Translations under genes and position numbers: made by a program
Shown here: in pieces, positions 16,737 to 27,961 of the stretch
How the letters are laid out: each line of letters starts with the position of its first letter
How positions within the stretch are numbered: position 1 is the stretch's first letter
Notes under the pieces: generated by a model
Seen by the model: the letters and a program-made list of their open reading frames with translations, nothing else
Told to the model about the DNA's origin: nothing
Database searches by the model: none
Assembly: GCA_039889035.1 (NCBI GenBank)
Contig: JBDQQY010000002.1
Location: 248,001 to 312,000, forward strand
DNA length: 64,000 nucleotides
Direction of reading: 5' to 3'
Source: Plantactinospora sp039889035
GTDB taxonomy: Bacteria; Actinomycetota; Actinomycetes; Mycobacteriales; Micromonosporaceae

Positions 16737-19700
16737 GTGCTTGGTGCCTGGGCGCCCAAATTTCGGCGTGTCGGTACACGATCGCCCGGCCCGGTGGCGG
16801 CCAGTTCAGCTTCGTGGCATGGCGCGCGGCGTCGGGTACGCCGCGGTCTGGCCTTGTGGGCGGCGGCGGTGGTCGCGGCGGCGGGCGGCGGCTTGATCGA
16901 TCCCGGGCCGTGGCGTGCTGCTGCGGCGGCTCCGGCACCAGTTTGCACGGGACTCGCCGATTCCGAAGCTCAGGCGTCCGCGCTGGCGGTGGCCTGTGCC
17001 GAACCTGTCGTGGTCGACGGTTCGCAGACGGAGTTCTCCCAGGTGGTGGCACAGCCGGACGGGCGGTTCCTGTTCGAGTCCGCCGCCGTGCCGCAGCGTA
17101 CCTATCGGGCGGGGGGTTGGGCCGATGTCGATCTGGGCCTGGTCCCTGCCGAGGGCGGCCGGTGGCGGCCAGCCGCATCAGTGGCCGACGTGGCCTTTTC
17201 GGCCGGCGGCCCTGGTCCGCTGGCGACGCTGGTCAGCGAGGGCCGGACCCTGGTGATGTCGTGGCCTGGTGGTGCGCTGCCGACGCCGACCGTCTCCGGT
17301 GAATCGGCGACGTACCCGAACGTGTTGCCCGAGGTGGACCTGGTGGTTCGGGCGACCTGGACGGGGTTCAGCCACGTTTTCGTGGTCAAGTCGGCGAGTG
17401 CCGCGGCGAACCCGGCGGTGCGTCAGATCCGGCTCGGACTCGGCGGCGATGCGCAGGTGCTTTCCGGGCCGGATGGCGGGCTCCGGGCGGTGGTGGGCTC
17501 ACGCGAGATCGCTTCCGCGGAGCCGCCGATGATGTGGGACTCGCGTACGGGCGCGGCGGGGCGTTCCGCCGGGGCGCAGGCGTCGCCGGAGGGATCGGAG
17601 TCGACAGCCGCGGCGGCTGGCGACGCTGCCAGGGTTGCGCCGGTGCAGGTGGAGGTCTCGGGCGATGACCTGCTGCTGCGACCGGACGCGGAGCTGCTCG
17701 CCGCGCCGGATACGGTGTTCCCGTTGTATGTCGACCCGGCGTGGTCCGTCTACAAGACGAAGTGGGCGTACACGACCAACAACGGCTCTTCGAACACCGA
17801 CTACACCGCGGCCCGGGTGGGGTTGAACCCGGATACCGGTGCCCTCTACCGGTCGTTCTTCCAGTTCTCGACGACGGCGAACGGCGTGTCCCTGCGGGGC
17901 AAGCACGTCGAGTCGGCCTACGTCCAGATGAAACTCGACCACTCCTGGTCGTGTGACGACACGGTGGCGTCGATGTACTGGACGTCGGCGATCAACGCCA
18001 CGCCGAAGGCCTCATGGTCCATCGGGCTGAAGGCGTTCATGGACTCCGCGTCCGGCCACGCGAACGAGTCTGGCGGATGCGAGTCGATCCAGCCTGACAT
18101 GATCATGAATTTCTCGGGGTCGGGGGTGACCAGCCGGCTGCGGACCGTGGCGACTGACGGATCATCCAGCATCACGGTCGGATTCACCGCTCGGGCTTCC
18201 GACGGTTCCGGAGAGTCGACGCAAGGCCGGTGGAAGAAGTTCCTCCCCAACAGCGCCAAGCTCTACGTGGACTATGACACCAAGCCTGGCCAGCCCAACG
18301 GGTTGCAGGTTGCCGGGGTGGCCTGTCCAGCATCCGGTGTGCTGACGGTCGGCACGTTGAGCCCCACCCTGTCGGCGGTGTTCCCGGACGCCGACAAGGC
18401 CGACTCGTTGACCGGAACATTCGAATGGATCGAGGTACCGGCCGGTGGGATGGGGTCGGTGACCGACACGTCGCCGACGCGGAAGTCCCCGCCGCCAGCC
18501 AAGACGGGTATCACCCCGAACGCCCGAGCGACGAGTAACGCGGTGTCGATCGTTGCCGACAAGACGTATGCCTTCCGGGCCAAGGGCACCGACAAGCCGC
18601 CGTACTCGCTGTCCAGCGTGTGGTCGGCGTGGTGCCAGTTCACGGCGGACACCACGGTGCCACCGGTCGTGCCGAAGGTGGTGACCGCGCCGGCAGGTCC
18701 CGGCATGACGGGCAGGGTCCGGTTCGAGTCGACGGCCTCCGACGTGACCAAGTTCAGGTACGGCTGGGATGCCGCGACGAAGGAGGTCCCGGCCCAGGGC
18801 ACGAATCCGAGGTACGCGGAGGTCGACCTGACGGCGCCGAGCTTCGGTCGCAACGTGCTGTTGGTCAAGGCCATCGACGCCACCCTGAACGAGGGGAACG
18901 GTTCGGTCGAGTTCACCGTCGGGCGACCGGCGCCACCGATTGCCAAGTGGGGGCTGCAGACCTATCCGGGCGTCGACCAGGCGGCGGCGCTGGCCGACGG
19001 GCAACCGGCCCCGACCGATTCTCCGCTGACGGCCACGAATGTCGCCTGGGCCAACGGCGTACGAATGGTCGGTGGTCAGACCGCCGCCTTCAACGGCTCC
19101 TCCTCGGCGGCGACGACCGCCGCCAGCGTGGTGGACACCACCCGCTCGTTCAGCGTTGCCGCCTGGGTCCGGCTCGGCGCCGTCCCCACCACCGCTGACG
19201 TCAAGGTCGTTGCCCAGGCGGGTGTCGACGCGGCAGGGTTCGAGCTGGGAGTGCGTCGCATGGGTACCCCGTTGACGCCGTACTGGTCGTTCGTGATGAA
19301 GGACACCGCGGCTCAGTCGAGTACCACCCGGGCGGCAGTCTCGACGGCGGCGATCACGGCGGCGGATGTGGGGCGGTGGACCCATCTCGCTGGCGTGTAC
19401 GACGCGACGGAGAAGAGGCTCCGGCTGTACGTCAACGGTCAGCAGGTGGCGGAGGCGGAACGCACCGCGGCGCCGTGGACGGCGTCGGGTCGGTTCGTGG
19501 TGGGGCACAGCTTCAATGCCGGCGCGGTCGCGCTCTGGTGGAACGGCGCCATCGCTGACGTGCAGGTCTTCGACCGGGTACTCGTGCGGCACGACTTCAC
19601 CGGCCAGTTGGCGATGGACCCCCTCTCCGGCGGATTCAACGAGCCAGGGATCCTGACGCCGGTCCAGGTGGGGAACTGGGACTTCGAGGCTGCGAGACCC

Positions 19701-20768
19701 TGCTATCTGGCCAATCTGAAGGACACCTGTGAGGCGCCGGACACAGTGACCGGATGGAGCCGGTGGCTGGCGTTGACCCGGGGTGCCGCAGTCGGGGCCG
19801 GGCGCTCGACCAGCGGTTCCGGTCTCTGGCTGGACCACGAGTACTTCCCGGAGGAGGGCTACACCGAGCCGGCTGAGGAGTATGGCCGTAGCGCGGTCAA
19901 GACGGGCGTGACACCCCCCGACGGCGAGGGCCGGGAATTCACCGTGTGGCAGGAGACGCCGGTGCTGCGTACCGACGACTCCTTCACGATGTCAGCATGG
20001 GTGACGCTGGACAGCTTGGACAGGATGAGCACCGCCGTGGCTCAGCGAGGGGCGCACGAAAGCGCGGCCTGGTTGAAATACTCCTCTACAGACGGCAGAT
20101 GGCAGTTCAACGTGAGTGTTGAAGATGTCAACCCTTCTGTCTCAACGGGGGTCAGTTCGACATCTGTGCCCGAGACCGGGGTGTGGATGCATCTGGCGGG
20201 GGTGTACGACGCGTCCCGCAGCGAGATTCGCCTATACGTGAACGGCGAACTGGAGGCGCGGCGGACAATTTCGTTCAGGCCCATGAGTTCGTCTGGTCCG
20301 TTGCTCGTCGGTCGGGTGCTGTGGCACGACGGGACCGTCGACCAGTGGATCGGCGGCATCGACGATGTCGCGGTGTTCCAGGGCGCGATGAGCGATGCCT
20401 CGATGTTCGAGTGGTACAACGCGCAGATCCCGGTGACTCCGGGGACGAATGTGCTCACGCGTGGCGAGGAGCTGACCGAGGCCGAGTATCTCCGCTCGGA
20501 CATCGGCAACTATCAGCTCCTGATGCAGAAAGACGGCAACCTGGTCCTCTACCAGGCCGGCTACCCGTTGTGGGACACCGCGACCTGGGGCAACCCCGGC
20601 GCACATCTGCTCTTCCAGGTCGACGGAAACGTGGTGCTCTACAGCGCCGATGACGTCCCTCTGTGGGACACCGAAACCTGGGGGAGCACCGCTGACCGCC
20701 TTGTGCTCCGCGATGACGGGGACCTCGTCCTGCTCGACACGAATGGGCAGGTCATCTGGCGGCGGTGA
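16737..20768 (+). CDS. Secreted LamG and bulb-lectin repeat protein, partner of the RHS toxin
   Basis: The protein of about 1343 residues has a long basic N-terminus and a hydrophobic signal segment (RRGLALWAAAVVAAAGGGL), then a region typical of actinobacterial RHS partners, with a DNRLRE-like domain (DPAWSVYKTKWAYT to KLYVDYDTKPGQ). Two LamG/concanavalin-like domains follow (SFSVAAWVRLG with HLAGVYDATEKRLRLYVNGQ, and SFTMSAWVTLD with HLAGVYDASRSEIRLYVNGE). The last 110 residues are a mannose-binding bulb lectin with three repeats (LLMQKDGNLVLY, LLFQVDGNVVLY, LVLRDDGDLVLL). GTG 16737 has a GGGGGG ribosome site. It lies 66 bp before the RHS gene; binding of cell-surface glycans is inference. 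Confidence 0.8.
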   Translation: MLGAWAPKFRRVGTRSPGPVAASSASWHGARRRVRRGLALWAAAVVAAAGGGLIDPGPWRAAAAAPAPVCTGLADSEAQASALAVACAEPVVVDGSQTEFSQVVAQPDGRFLFESAAVPQRTYRAGGWADVDLGLVPAEGGRWRPAASVADVAFSAGGPGPLATLVSEGRTLVMSWPGGALPTPTVSGESATYPNVLPEVDLVVRATWTGFSHVFVVKSASAAANPAVRQIRLGLGGDAQVLSGPDGGLRAVVGSREIASAEPPMMWDSRTGAAGRSAGAQASPEGSESTAAAAGDAARVAPVQVEVSGDDLLLRPDAELLAAPDTVFPLYVDPAWSVYKTKWAYTTNNGSSNTDYTAARVGLNPDTGALYRSFFQFSTTANGVSLRGKHVESAYVQMKLDHSWSCDDTVASMYWTSAINATPKASWSIGLKAFMDSASGHANESGGCESIQPDMIMNFSGSGVTSRLRTVATDGSSSITVGFTARASDGSGESTQGRWKKFLPNSAKLYVDYDTKPGQPNGLQVAGVACPASGVLTVGTLSPTLSAVFPDADKADSLTGTFEWIEVPAGGMGSVTDTSPTRKSPPPAKTGITPNARATSNAVSIVADKTYAFRAKGTDKPPYSLSSVWSAWCQFTADTTVPPVVPKVVTAPAGPGMTGRVRFESTASDVTKFRYGWDAATKEVPAQGTNPRYAEVDLTAPSFGRNVLLVKAIDATLNEGNGSVEFTVGRPAPPIAKWGLQTYPGVDQAAALADGQPAPTDSPLTATNVAWANGVRMVGGQTAAFNGSSSAATTAASVVDTTRSFSVAAWVRLGAVPTTADVKVVAQAGVDAAGFELGVRRMGTPLTPYWSFVMKDTAAQSSTTRAAVSTAAITAADVGRWTHLAGVYDATEKRLRLYVNGQQVAEAERTAAPWTASGRFVVGHSFNAGAVALWWNGAIADVQVFDRVLVRHDFTGQLAMDPLSGGFNEPGILTPVQVGNWDFEAARPCYLANLKDTCEAPDTVTGWSRWLALTRGAAVGAGRSTSGSGLWLDHEYFPEEGYTEPAEEYGRSAVKTGVTPPDGEGREFTVWQETPVLRTDDSFTMSAWVTLDSLDRMSTAVAQRGAHESAAWLKYSSTDGRWQFNVSVEDVNPSVSTGVSSTSVPETGVWMHLAGVYDASRSEIRLYVNGELEARRTISFRPMSSSGPLLVGRVLWHDGTVDQWIGGIDDVAVFQGAMSDASMFEWYNAQIPVTPGTNVLTRGEELTEAEYLRSDIGNYQLLMQKDGNLVLYQAGYPLWDTATWGNPGAHLLFQVDGNVVLYSADDVPLWDTETWGSTADRLVLRDDGDLVLLDTNGQVIWRR

Positions 20769-20834
20769 CCGCGTGACAGCAATCGATTCGCTCTCAAGAC
20801 GTGGTGGCGGGATTCGTTCGGGGAGGAACACCTG

Positions 20835-23800
20835 ATGTTCGCTGGATCGGCACGCGGTTCGCGGCGCGGACGCCGGTGGCATTCCGCTACCGGCAGCCGG
20901 CGCTGGTTGGTGGTCGGGTTGGTTGCGGCGCTGCTGGGGGCATTGCTGCCAGGCAGTCCGGGGCAGGCGGCACCGGACGTCCCGCCGAGAGAGCCTGCGG
21001 CACCCCCGGTGGAGAGGCTCGACCCCGATGGTGGGCCGGTGGCGGGCCGGGCCTGGTCGCAGAAGCGGGTCACCTCGGATCCGGCCCCGACGCCGCGCTG
21101 GCCCGGTCCGGCGACCGCCCGGGTCGACCTTCCGGCGACCAACGCGCGCAATGCAGCGGGCCGGGGCGTCAAAGCCGGAAGCATGCCGGTGTGGGTGGAT
21201 AGTGCCGACGGTGAGGCCGGCGGGCGGCTGTCCGCTCTGGATGTTCAGGTAATCGGTCGCGACACTGTCCCGCCAGCGTGGCAGGACGGCCTGGTGTTGA
21301 AGCTGGGCGCCCCGTCCGGGGCCAGCGGCGGCGCGGCAAAGCTGTCGGTGGACTACAGCGGATTCCGCTACGCGGCCGGTGGCTCCTGGGCATCTCGGCT
21401 GCGCCTGTGGCAGGTACCGGTGTGCGCGCTCACCACCCCGGACGCGCCGGCATGCCGGTCGGTGCCGCTGCGTACCTCCAACGACCTCGCGTCGGGTGTG
21501 GCGTCGGCGGTGGTGGACGTGCCGTCATCGCCGGCCGCCGGCCGGGCGTCGGACCCCTCGGTGGCCGGGGCAGCCGGCTCGTTCGTGGTACTCGCGGCAG
21601 GCGCGGCCGGCAACGACGGTGACTTCGGCGCCACCAGTCTGGCTTCCTCGTCGACCTGGTCGGCAGGCGGGTCGTCGGGGGACTTCTCCTGGAACTACCC
21701 GGTACGAATGCCGCCGGCAACGGGCCCGGTACCGGACATCTCGTTGGCCTACTCGTCGTCGTCTGTGGACGGCCGTTCCGAGGTCACCAACAACCAGCCG
21801 TCGTGGATCGGGGAGGGGTTCGACTACTCACCCGGCTACATCGAGCGCCGGTATGTGCCGTGCGCGGAGGACTCGAAAGACGGGGCGAACAGCACCACCT
21901 CCAGTGGTGACCAGTGCTGGCGGTCGGACAACGCGACGATGAGCCTCAACGGCCGCGGCGGAGAGCTGGTCTTCCAGTCGGGCCGGGGTTGGCACTCCCG
22001 TGGCGAGGACGGGTCGAAGATCGAGAAGCTGACCGGCGCGTCGAACGGTGACGCGGGCGACGCGGATTACGGGGACGTCGGTGAGTACTGGAAGGTGACG
22101 ACCACCGACGGGACCCAGTACTTCTTCGGACTGCACAGCCTGCCCGGGCAGAGCGGCAGGACGAACTCGACGCTGACCGTGCCGGTCTTCGGCAACCACT
22201 CGGGGGAGCCGTGCCACGAGAGCAGCTTCGCCGGCTCCGACTGCGTGCAGGCGTGGCGGTGGAACCTCGACTACGTCGTGGACGTGCGCGGCAACACGAT
22301 GTCGTTCTGGTACGGCAAGGAGACCAACAAGTACGCCCGTAACGCCACCGACTCCGACGACGTGACGTACGACCGGTCCGGCTATCTGACCCGGATCGAC
22401 TACGGAACCTACGACCGCACCGCCGCGACGCACGACGTGACCGAGCGCAGCGTCAACCCGTACGCCCAGGTGTTGTTCGAGACCGACATGCGGTGCACCG
22501 CCAACTGTGGGACCGAGTCCGCCCCGGTGAAGTCGAGCTGGAAGGACACGCCCTGGGACCAGGAGTGCACGGCGTCGGCGACATCGTGCCCGCAGCAGTA
22601 CACCCCGACGTTCTGGACCACCAAGCGGCTGAAGAAGATCACCACCCGGGTGTGGGACACGACCAAGGCGACCCCGGCCTGGCAGAACGTGGAATCCTGG
22701 ACGCTGTCGCACACGTTCGCCGCGACGGCGGACTCCACTCACGAGGGCCTGTGGCTGGACCGGATCGACCACGCGGGGCTGGTGGGCGGCACGGTGAACC
22801 TGCCGCCGGTGACCTTCGAGGCCGAGTCGCTGCCGAACCGGGTGTTGACCGAACACGGCACCGCCGACAACTGGCTTCGGATCTCCAGCATCGTCACCGA
22901 GACCGGCGCCCGGATCAAGGTCGACTATTCGCTGCCGGAGTGTACCGAGGCGATGGTGGAGACACTTGAGCCGCACACCAACACCAAACGTTGTTATCCG
23001 GTGCAGGTGCCCGACCCCGCTGATCCGACCGGCAAGGCGCTGGTCACCGAGTGGTGGCACAAGTACCGGGTCGAGCATGTCGCCGAGGACGACGTGCAAC
23101 TGACCGACGGGCACCAGGCGCCGTCCAAGCACACCTGGTACGAGTACGTCGGGAGCCCGGCCTGGCACTATGCCGACGACGACGGCCTGTCCAAACCGGA
23201 TCGCAAGACGTGGAGCCAGTGGCGCGGCTACGGGCAGGTCAAGACCCGGGTTGGTGACGACCCGGCGACCCGGACGTTGTCCGTGACCACCTTTATGCGT
23301 GGCATGCACGGTGACCGGGCCGCCCCCTCCGGAGGCACCCGCACGGTGCCGGTGCCGGCGTCGCTGGGCTCGGAAACCGTCTACGACGAGGACCAGTTCG
23401 CCGGGCAGATCCGTGAGCAGGTCGTCTACAACGGCGTCGACACCAAGCCGGTTTCCAAGACCGTGCACGTCCCGTGGCGGTCCAACCCGACCGCCAGCCG
23501 CACCATCAACGGTGACCTGGTGGAGGCGCGCTTCACCGACACCCAGGCCACCTACACCGCCACCGCCCTCGGCGTCGACGGCGACCGGGGGTGGCGGGTC
23601 TCCCGCGGCCGCCAGAGTTTCGACCACACCTACGGGACGATCAACTGGTCGCAGGACGACGGCGACATCGCCGAGACCGGTGACGAGAAGTGCGTCACCT
23701 ACAGCTACAACCGGAACCTCACCAAGAACCTCACCCAACTGGTCAAGCAGACCACCGCCAAGGCGCTGCCGTGCGAGACGGCACCGACCAGCGCCGACCA

Positions 23801-26800
23801 GCTGATCAGCGACGGGCGCGACTACTACGACGGCGCGACCAGCGTGGACACGGCGCCGAGGTTCGGGTCGGTGACAAGGTCCGAGCAACTCAAGGGCTGG
23901 GCGCCCGACACCCAGACGGTATGGAAGACCGTCAGCCGGGCGACGTACGACAGCACCGGCCGGCAGTTGACCAACACCGACCTCAAGGGCAACGTCACCA
24001 CCACCGCCTACACGCCGACGGTCGGCGGGCCGGTGCGCAAGGTCACCACCACCGGGCCGGCGCCGTTCAGCTGGGTCACCAGCGAGGAGGTCAACCCGTA
24101 CTGGGGTTCTGCCGTCAAGGGCACCGACCAGAACGGGAAGACCACCTCGGAGGTCGAGTACGACGCGTTCGGGCGGGTCGCCAAGGTGTGGGACTTCGGC
24201 TGGTCGAAGTCCGCCAACCCGACCAGACCATCTGCCCAGTACAGCTACACGTACGCGTCGGGCCGCAACGCCTACCCGTACGTCCAGTCGCTGACGCTGA
24301 ATCCGGATGGCAACTACATCTCCTCGTTCGAGATCCTCGACGGCCTGTTGCGTCCTCGGCAGACCCAGTCGATCTCGCTCGGTGGCAGCGGCGACCGCGT
24401 GGTCACCGACACCATCTACGACGAGTTCGGGCGGGCGGCGATCTCCTACGGAGCGCACGCCGAGCCGGGTGCGCCTGCGGGTGTGTTGTGGTGGGAACCG
24501 GAATGGTCCGTGGCGGCGGTGACGAAGACGCTTTTCGACCGTGCGTCGCGGCCGACTACGGAGATCTTCCTGGCCGGTGACGGGGTCACCAACCTGGTGG
24601 AGAAGTGGCGTACCACCACCAGCCACGAAGGCGACCTCACCAAGGTCACCCCGCCGGACGGCGCGACCCCCACCACGACGGTGACCGACAGCCAGGACCG
24701 GACCGTGGCGGTGCGGCAGCACACCACGCCGGCGGGCGTCACGGGGGCTTACCAGGAGACCAGGTACGTCTTCAACCACAAGGACCAGATGGTCAAGACC
24801 ATCGACACGGCCGGGAACGAGTGGATCAACGAGTACGACGTACAGGGCCGGCTCTGGCGGGTCACCGACCCTGACAAGGGCGTCACCACCAGCACGTACA
24901 ACGACTACGACGAGCTGGTCAAGACGACCGACGCCCGTGGCGAATCGCTGTGGTACGTCTACGACCAGATCGGTCGCAAGACGCAACTGCGTGACGACTC
25001 GGCTACCGGTGCGCTGCGCGCGGAGTGGAAATACGACAGCCTGTTCACTGGCCAGTCCGGCTTCAAGGGCCACCTGTCCCAGGCCATCCGGTACGAGCCG
25101 GCCGGGTCGACCAACGCCTACCGGTGGCGGGTGGCCCAGTTCAACAACCGCTACCAGCCGACCGGGGTCGACTACGTCATTCCGCCGGTGGAGACGGGTC
25201 TGGGCGCCACGTACATCTACGCGTACGGCTACTCGGAATTCACCGGCACCCAGACGTCGATTTCGTATCCCGGGGCCGGTGGGCTCGTCACGGAGCAGTT
25301 GACGACCGACTACGACTCGACGACCGGAATGCCGACCCGGCTGGACACGAGTCTCACCGGTTCGCCGGGCACCATGGCCACCGCCTCCTACACCGCGTAC
25401 GGCGAACGCTCGGGCTCGGTCTACAAGATGCCCGGCGGCAAGTTCACTCAGGAAGTCGTCCACCGGGAGGAAGCGACCCGACGCGTCAAGCGCACCACCG
25501 TCGAGCGCGAAACCGCCGCCGGGATGGTCTCGGATCGAAGCTACGACTACGACGAGGCCGGCAACATCATCTCCATCGCCGACACCCCGACCGACGGCGA
25601 GGCCGACATCCAGTGCTTCCGGCAGGACGCCCTCGGCCGGCTGGCGACCGCCTGGACGCCGAAGAGTGGGGTGAGCTGCGAGGCCGATCCGACGGTTGCC
25701 AACCTGGGCGGGCCGGCACCGTACTGGCATGACTGGACGTTCGACTCGACCGGTTCCCGGCTGACCGAGACCAGTCACACCACCGGCGGCGACACCACCC
25801 GTACCTATGCTCTGCCGAACGGTGGCCAGGGTGTGGTCCGGCCGCACGCGGTCACCTCGATGACCACCGCCGCTCCGGGGCAGCCGGATGTGGTTTCGAA
25901 GTACGGCTACGACCAGACGGGTAATACCACCTGCCGGCCGACGGGGACCACGGCGAACGACTGTGTCACCGCGGCGAACAGCCAGACCCTGGGTTGGGAC
26001 GCCGAGGGCAAGCTCGCCACCGTCGCGGCCGGTGGGCAGACGATCGAGACCAACATCTATGGCGCCGACGGTGTGCGGTTGATCCGTCGTGACGCGACCG
26101 GGACAACGCTGTATCTGCCGGGGCAGGAGATCCGCCGCGAGGGTGGGGTCAACACCGGGACCCGGTATTACAGCTTCGCCGGCACCATCTGCGCCAGCCG
26201 CAAGGGTGCCTCCAGCATCACCGATCTGACCTGGCTGTATCCGGACCATCAGGGCACCCAGCAGACCGCGATCAACGCCGGCACCCAAGCCGTCACGATC
26301 CGCCGGCAGACACCCTACGGCGACGCCCGGGGCGAGAGTCCCGTCTGGGTCAACAACAAGGGCTTCGTCGGTGGCGACATCGACCCGACGGGCCTGGTCA
26401 ACATCGGGGCCCGGCAGTACGACAAGGTCCTGGGTCGGTTCATCTCGGTGGACCCGGTGCTGGACCTGACTGATCCGCAGCAGTGGAACCCGTACGCGTA
26501 TAGCTATAACAGCCCGATCACGAACTCAGACCCGACCGGATTGCGTCCGGAGTGTGGTGGCGGTACCGGCACGTACAGTTGCAGCAGCAACGTGCCGAAG
26601 GCCAACCCGGAGGTCAACAAGGGTAAGTGGCCTGGCACCAAGACCAAGAACAGGGCCGTCTCCGACGAGTACGCCGCCAAACAGCGCGAACGCGGGCTGG
26701 CTGAGCGGAAGAAGCGGGAGTGCCGGTCCAGCTTCTGGTGCCGCAACGCGGGAGCGGTCGGCGCGGCTGCGGGTATCGCTGCCGGCGTGATCGTCGGCGC

Positions 26801-27911
26801 GGGGTGTACGGCGGCCAGCTTCGGCGTCGGCGCGGTCGGCTGCGCGGCCATCGGCGGTTTCGTCGGCGGCGCTGTTGGCTCGCTTGTCTCGAATTCTCTT
26901 GACGCCGATGAGGAGAGTGGCTGGCAACTTGCCGGTGAAGCCCTCCTCGGGGGAGTCGTAGGCGGCGCGCTGGGCGCGGCCGGAGCCCTTGTCGGTGCCG
27001 CCGCGTTCGGCGCCGGGGTCGCCTGGGCCTCTGGCGCGGGTCTCAAGGCTGCCGGCCAGATGGCCAAGAGCAGCGCTCGTTCGGCTCTGTCCAGGAGTTG
27101 TCTCGGCAACAGCTTCGCGCCGGCGACTCAGGTTGCCATGGCTGATGGCACGACCAAGCCCATCAAGAACGTCGAGGTGGGAGATCTTGTCCTCGCCACC
27201 GATCCGGAGACCGGGGAGACGGCGCCCAAGGCAGTGGCCGCGACGATCGCCGGCCAGGGCAGCAAGAACCTCGTCCGGATCACCACCGACAACGAAGGCC
27301 ACGGCGACGCCGAGGGCGAACTGGTCGCCACCGACGGACACCCCTTCTGGGTTGCAGAACTCAAACAGTGGCGTAACGCGACCGACCTGCGCCCCGGTCA
27401 GTGGCTGAGGACCTCGGCTGGCACCTACGTACAGGTCACCGCGATCCAGCGCTGGACCCAGACCGCACTGGTCCACAACCTCAACGTCACCGACGTCCAC
27501 ACGTACTATGTGGTAGCCGGCCGCACGCCCGTTCTCGCGCACAACTGCAACGTTCGGTTCACACAGGCGGAAGCTGACAGTCTCCGGCCAGGTGCATACG
27601 CTGACGAAAGCATCGAGGCCACGGGGCCGACCGTTACTCGTGCTCAGAATGAGGCGATGCAGGGACTGCCGTGTCACAGTTGCGGAGCAACAGGTGTGCG
27701 GAACGTCGGCGACCACCAACCTCCCACTGGGCTTTCGGTTCCTGGGGGACGTCAACGCTTGTACCCTCAGTGCCAAGACGGATGTAGCACAGGAGTCCAA
27801 GCCGGGGCGGTCCAAAAAAGTCAACAGATGCTCAGAAACCATGGCGTATACAATCCCAATGCGCCCGGTGCTTACGAGCGAGTATTGGAGCTTTTACCCG
27901 ACCATATGTAA
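20835..27911 (+). CDS. RHS/YD-repeat polymorphic toxin with Hint domain and nuclease-like tip
   Basis: The 2358-residue protein has a signal segment (WLVVGLVAALLGALLPGSPGQA), an N-terminal region common to actinobacterial RHS proteins, many YD-type repeats that build the RHS shell, and the RHS core end near residue 1850 (GARQYDKVLGRFISVDPV). A Gly/Ala-rich hydrophobic stretch follows (about 1970-2085), then a Hint self-cleavage domain (about 2090-2237, ATQVAMADGTTKPI to PVLAHNC). The toxin tip is the last 121 residues (from C2238), with CHSC at 2280-2283, DH at 2293-2294 and C2313-x3-C2317, a pattern resembling zinc-bearing HNH/EndoVII nucleases. ATG 20835 has GGGAGG upstream. The next gene is a probable immunity protein. 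Confidence 0.9.
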   Translation: MFAGSARGSRRGRRWHSATGSRRWLVVGLVAALLGALLPGSPGQAAPDVPPREPAAPPVERLDPDGGPVAGRAWSQKRVTSDPAPTPRWPGPATARVDLPATNARNAAGRGVKAGSMPVWVDSADGEAGGRLSALDVQVIGRDTVPPAWQDGLVLKLGAPSGASGGAAKLSVDYSGFRYAAGGSWASRLRLWQVPVCALTTPDAPACRSVPLRTSNDLASGVASAVVDVPSSPAAGRASDPSVAGAAGSFVVLAAGAAGNDGDFGATSLASSSTWSAGGSSGDFSWNYPVRMPPATGPVPDISLAYSSSSVDGRSEVTNNQPSWIGEGFDYSPGYIERRYVPCAEDSKDGANSTTSSGDQCWRSDNATMSLNGRGGELVFQSGRGWHSRGEDGSKIEKLTGASNGDAGDADYGDVGEYWKVTTTDGTQYFFGLHSLPGQSGRTNSTLTVPVFGNHSGEPCHESSFAGSDCVQAWRWNLDYVVDVRGNTMSFWYGKETNKYARNATDSDDVTYDRSGYLTRIDYGTYDRTAATHDVTERSVNPYAQVLFETDMRCTANCGTESAPVKSSWKDTPWDQECTASATSCPQQYTPTFWTTKRLKKITTRVWDTTKATPAWQNVESWTLSHTFAATADSTHEGLWLDRIDHAGLVGGTVNLPPVTFEAESLPNRVLTEHGTADNWLRISSIVTETGARIKVDYSLPECTEAMVETLEPHTNTKRCYPVQVPDPADPTGKALVTEWWHKYRVEHVAEDDVQLTDGHQAPSKHTWYEYVGSPAWHYADDDGLSKPDRKTWSQWRGYGQVKTRVGDDPATRTLSVTTFMRGMHGDRAAPSGGTRTVPVPASLGSETVYDEDQFAGQIREQVVYNGVDTKPVSKTVHVPWRSNPTASRTINGDLVEARFTDTQATYTATALGVDGDRGWRVSRGRQSFDHTYGTINWSQDDGDIAETGDEKCVTYSYNRNLTKNLTQLVKQTTAKALPCETAPTSADQLISDGRDYYDGATSVDTAPRFGSVTRSEQLKGWAPDTQTVWKTVSRATYDSTGRQLTNTDLKGNVTTTAYTPTVGGPVRKVTTTGPAPFSWVTSEEVNPYWGSAVKGTDQNGKTTSEVEYDAFGRVAKVWDFGWSKSANPTRPSAQYSYTYASGRNAYPYVQSLTLNPDGNYISSFEILDGLLRPRQTQSISLGGSGDRVVTDTIYDEFGRAAISYGAHAEPGAPAGVLWWEPEWSVAAVTKTLFDRASRPTTEIFLAGDGVTNLVEKWRTTTSHEGDLTKVTPPDGATPTTTVTDSQDRTVAVRQHTTPAGVTGAYQETRYVFNHKDQMVKTIDTAGNEWINEYDVQGRLWRVTDPDKGVTTSTYNDYDELVKTTDARGESLWYVYDQIGRKTQLRDDSATGALRAEWKYDSLFTGQSGFKGHLSQAIRYEPAGSTNAYRWRVAQFNNRYQPTGVDYVIPPVETGLGATYIYAYGYSEFTGTQTSISYPGAGGLVTEQLTTDYDSTTGMPTRLDTSLTGSPGTMATASYTAYGERSGSVYKMPGGKFTQEVVHREEATRRVKRTTVERETAAGMVSDRSYDYDEAGNIISIADTPTDGEADIQCFRQDALGRLATAWTPKSGVSCEADPTVANLGGPAPYWHDWTFDSTGSRLTETSHTTGGDTTRTYALPNGGQGVVRPHAVTSMTTAAPGQPDVVSKYGYDQTGNTTCRPTGTTANDCVTAANSQTLGWDAEGKLATVAAGGQTIETNIYGADGVRLIRRDATGTTLYLPGQEIRREGGVNTGTRYYSFAGTICASRKGASSITDLTWLYPDHQGTQQTAINAGTQAVTIRRQTPYGDARGESPVWVNNKGFVGGDIDPTGLVNIGARQYDKVLGRFISVDPVLDLTDPQQWNPYAYSYNSPITNSDPTGLRPECGGGTGTYSCSSNVPKANPEVNKGKWPGTKTKNRAVSDEYAAKQRERGLAERKKRECRSSFWCRNAGAVGAAAGIAAGVIVGAGCTAASFGVGAVGCAAIGGFVGGAVGSLVSNSLDADEESGWQLAGEALLGGVVGGALGAAGALVGAAAFGAGVAWASGAGLKAAGQMAKSSARSALSRSCLGNSFAPATQVAMADGTTKPIKNVEVGDLVLATDPETGETAPKAVAATIAGQGSKNLVRITTDNEGHGDAEGELVATDGHPFWVAELKQWRNATDLRPGQWLRTSAGTYVQVTAIQRWTQTALVHNLNVTDVHTYYVVAGRTPVLAHNCNVRFTQAEADSLRPGAYADESIEATGPTVTRAQNEAMQGLPCHSCGATGVRNVGDHQPPTGLSVPGGRQRLYPQCQDGCSTGVQAGAVQKSQQMLRNHGVYNPNAPGAYERVLELLPDHM

Positions 27912-27961
27912 CTGATTCGTGCGTCAGAAAGATCGGGTTTAGATCATGGGGAGGAGGAGTT